NCBI GenBank assembly: GCA_001983455.1
Contig: LJDB01000045.1
Location: forward strand, 1-64,000
DNA: 64,000 nt
Source: Candidatus Epulonipiscium fishelsonii
GTDB taxonomy: Bacteria > Bacillota > Clostridia > Lachnospirales > Cellulosilyticaceae
Direction of reading: 5' to 3'
Shown here: positions 63,395-64,000 of the stretch, one piece after another
Numbering within the stretch: the first letter of the stretch is position 1
How the letters are laid out: every line of letters begins with the position of its first letter
The notes under the pieces: model-generated
Database searches by the model: none
Seen by the model: the letters and a program-made list of their open reading frames with translations, nothing else
Told to the model about the DNA's origin: nothing
Translations under genes and position numbers: made by a program

Positions 63395-64000
63395 TTATCC
63401 AAGTAAACCAAGTGCTTGATTTGGAATTTGATTTGCTTGAGCCATCATACTTTGTGCCGCTTGATTTAGAACATTAAATTTTGTAAAGTTCATCATTTCT
63501 GCCGCCATATCTGTATCTCGAATACGAGATTCCGATGTAGTTAAGTTTTCAGTTGTAACTTTTTGATTTTCTAAAGTATGTTCAAGTCTATTTTGTACAG
63601 CCCCAATTTCAGCACGTTGCGTAGTTATATCTTGAATCGCATCCTCAATTAAGATAGCACCAGCTTTAGCATCAGTTCCATCTGTGTCTCCTGAAAGATC
63701 TATATTATCCATAGCATTACTTACTTCTGAATCACTTACTGGGGGGATAAGAATTTCCAAAGATCCATCATGCCCTGTCGCAATGCTTGCGCCAGTTGTT
63801 ATTGCAATTCCATTAAATTTTGTTGATGTAATAATATTATCTATTTCTGAACTTAATGCCGTTAGTTCTTCTTGAATATTTGTTCTATCTCCTTCACTAT
63901 ATGTACCGGTGGATGCTTGCACTAATAGTTCTTTTGCACGTGTGAGCATTGCGCTTACTTCATCAAGTGCACCCTCTGCTGTTTGTGCAAAAGAAATACC
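63395..64000 (-). CDS. hag: Second flagellin, 5' end beyond the window
   Basis: Partial: the frame stays open to the window edge and lacks the N-terminal D0 part. The C-terminal 50 residues are essentially identical to those of the neighbouring flagellin, and the GISFAQTAEGALDEVSAMLTRAKELLVQAST region is close. The central variable part differs (SLEILIPPVSDSEVSNAMDNIDL against SLAITIPQVTTDL). The two genes therefore form a tandem pair, with sequence exchange at the ends likely. The 97-base gap shows no terminator, so they may be co-transcribed. Confidence 0.95.
   Translation of the reverse strand, partial: GISFAQTAEGALDEVSAMLTRAKELLVQASTGTYSEGDRTNIQEELTALSSEIDNIITSTKFNGIAITTGASIATGHDGSLEILIPPVSDSEVSNAMDNIDLSGDTDGTDAKAGAILIEDAIQDITTQRAEIGAVQNRLEHTLENQKVTTENLTTSESRIRDTDMAAEMMNFTKFNVLNQAAQSMMAQANQIPNQALGLLG

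Noticed and set aside
1-64000. tRNA or rRNA genes
   Set aside because: I looked for T-loop and acceptor-like patterns in the intergenic regions and found none that fold convincingly.

Overview
The window is AT-rich, densely coded DNA from a Gram-positive, motile, endospore-forming Clostridia-type bacterium. The evidence is strong GGAGG ribosome sites, SipL (DUF3794 plus LysM) and SpoIIR for sporulation, tandem flagellins, an mbl-flhO-flhP-flgJ block, an S-layer-homology protein, FapA (DUF342), the MEP-pathway kinase IspE and a str operon. A Lachnospirales-like lineage is my inference; there is no rRNA to test it. I saw no tRNA, rRNA, CRISPR array, transposase or prophage.

Layout. 0-6 kb: a GH18 hydrolase, ileS (minus) and a NodB deacetylase. 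6-14.4 kb: a plus-strand run of pncB, plsC, fapA, a small membrane protein, a YihY-type membrane protein, mbl, flhO, flhP and a FlgJ-like rod protein. 14.4-21.5 kb: the most unusual region, a six-gene operon coding a NifH-like ATPase, a FecCD/BtuC-type permease, its ATPase, two nitrogenase-component-1-like subunits and a substrate-binding lipoprotein. It has a near-consensus promoter overlapped by two Fur-like inverted repeats. It is bracketed by a decayed 3' fragment of an OsmC gene on the left and an intact OsmC gene on the right, in the same orientation. 21.6-29.6 kb: metK, a secreted repeat protein, a very basic small protein, ilvD, a beta-lactamase-fold protein and a GGDEF protein. 29.6-34.5 kb: a decayed tandem duplication of the rmlA 5' region, then rmlA, rmlB and a large serine hydrolase. 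34.5-39.4 kb: rpsL-rpsG-fusA-tuf. 39.4-47.2 kb: a C39-like peptidase, bifunctional gshF, a calcium-repeat-like protein, an Rpn-family nuclease with a GLEQ repeat tail, then rmlD and rmlC. 47.3-53.8 kb: two exported proteins (one with SLH repeats), nfsB and a paralogue of the serine hydrolase. 53.8-58 kb (minus): a GntR regulator, ispE, an unknown protein and sipL. 58.3-64 kb: a DUF4430 protein, spoIIR, ddl, murI, a YwiB-like protein and two flagellins (minus, the second running off the window).

How the genes fit together. rmlA, rmlB, rmlC and rmlD together make dTDP-L-rhamnose for surface glycans. ddl and murI feed peptidoglycan precursors. The S-layer, deacetylase, GH18, C39-like and serine-hydrolase genes add to a strong cell-envelope theme. 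The NifH/NifDK-like operon looks like an importer wired to an ATP-driven low-potential reductase, plausibly acting on an imported metal-chelate or tetrapyrrole; its substrate is unknown.

The best leads are that operon with its asymmetric 3+1 cysteine set, its operator and its OsmC bracket. Next come two genes (58345 and 61203) where a strong Shine-Dalgarno is separated from the start codon by a perfect hairpin that would restore the same effective spacing in both.
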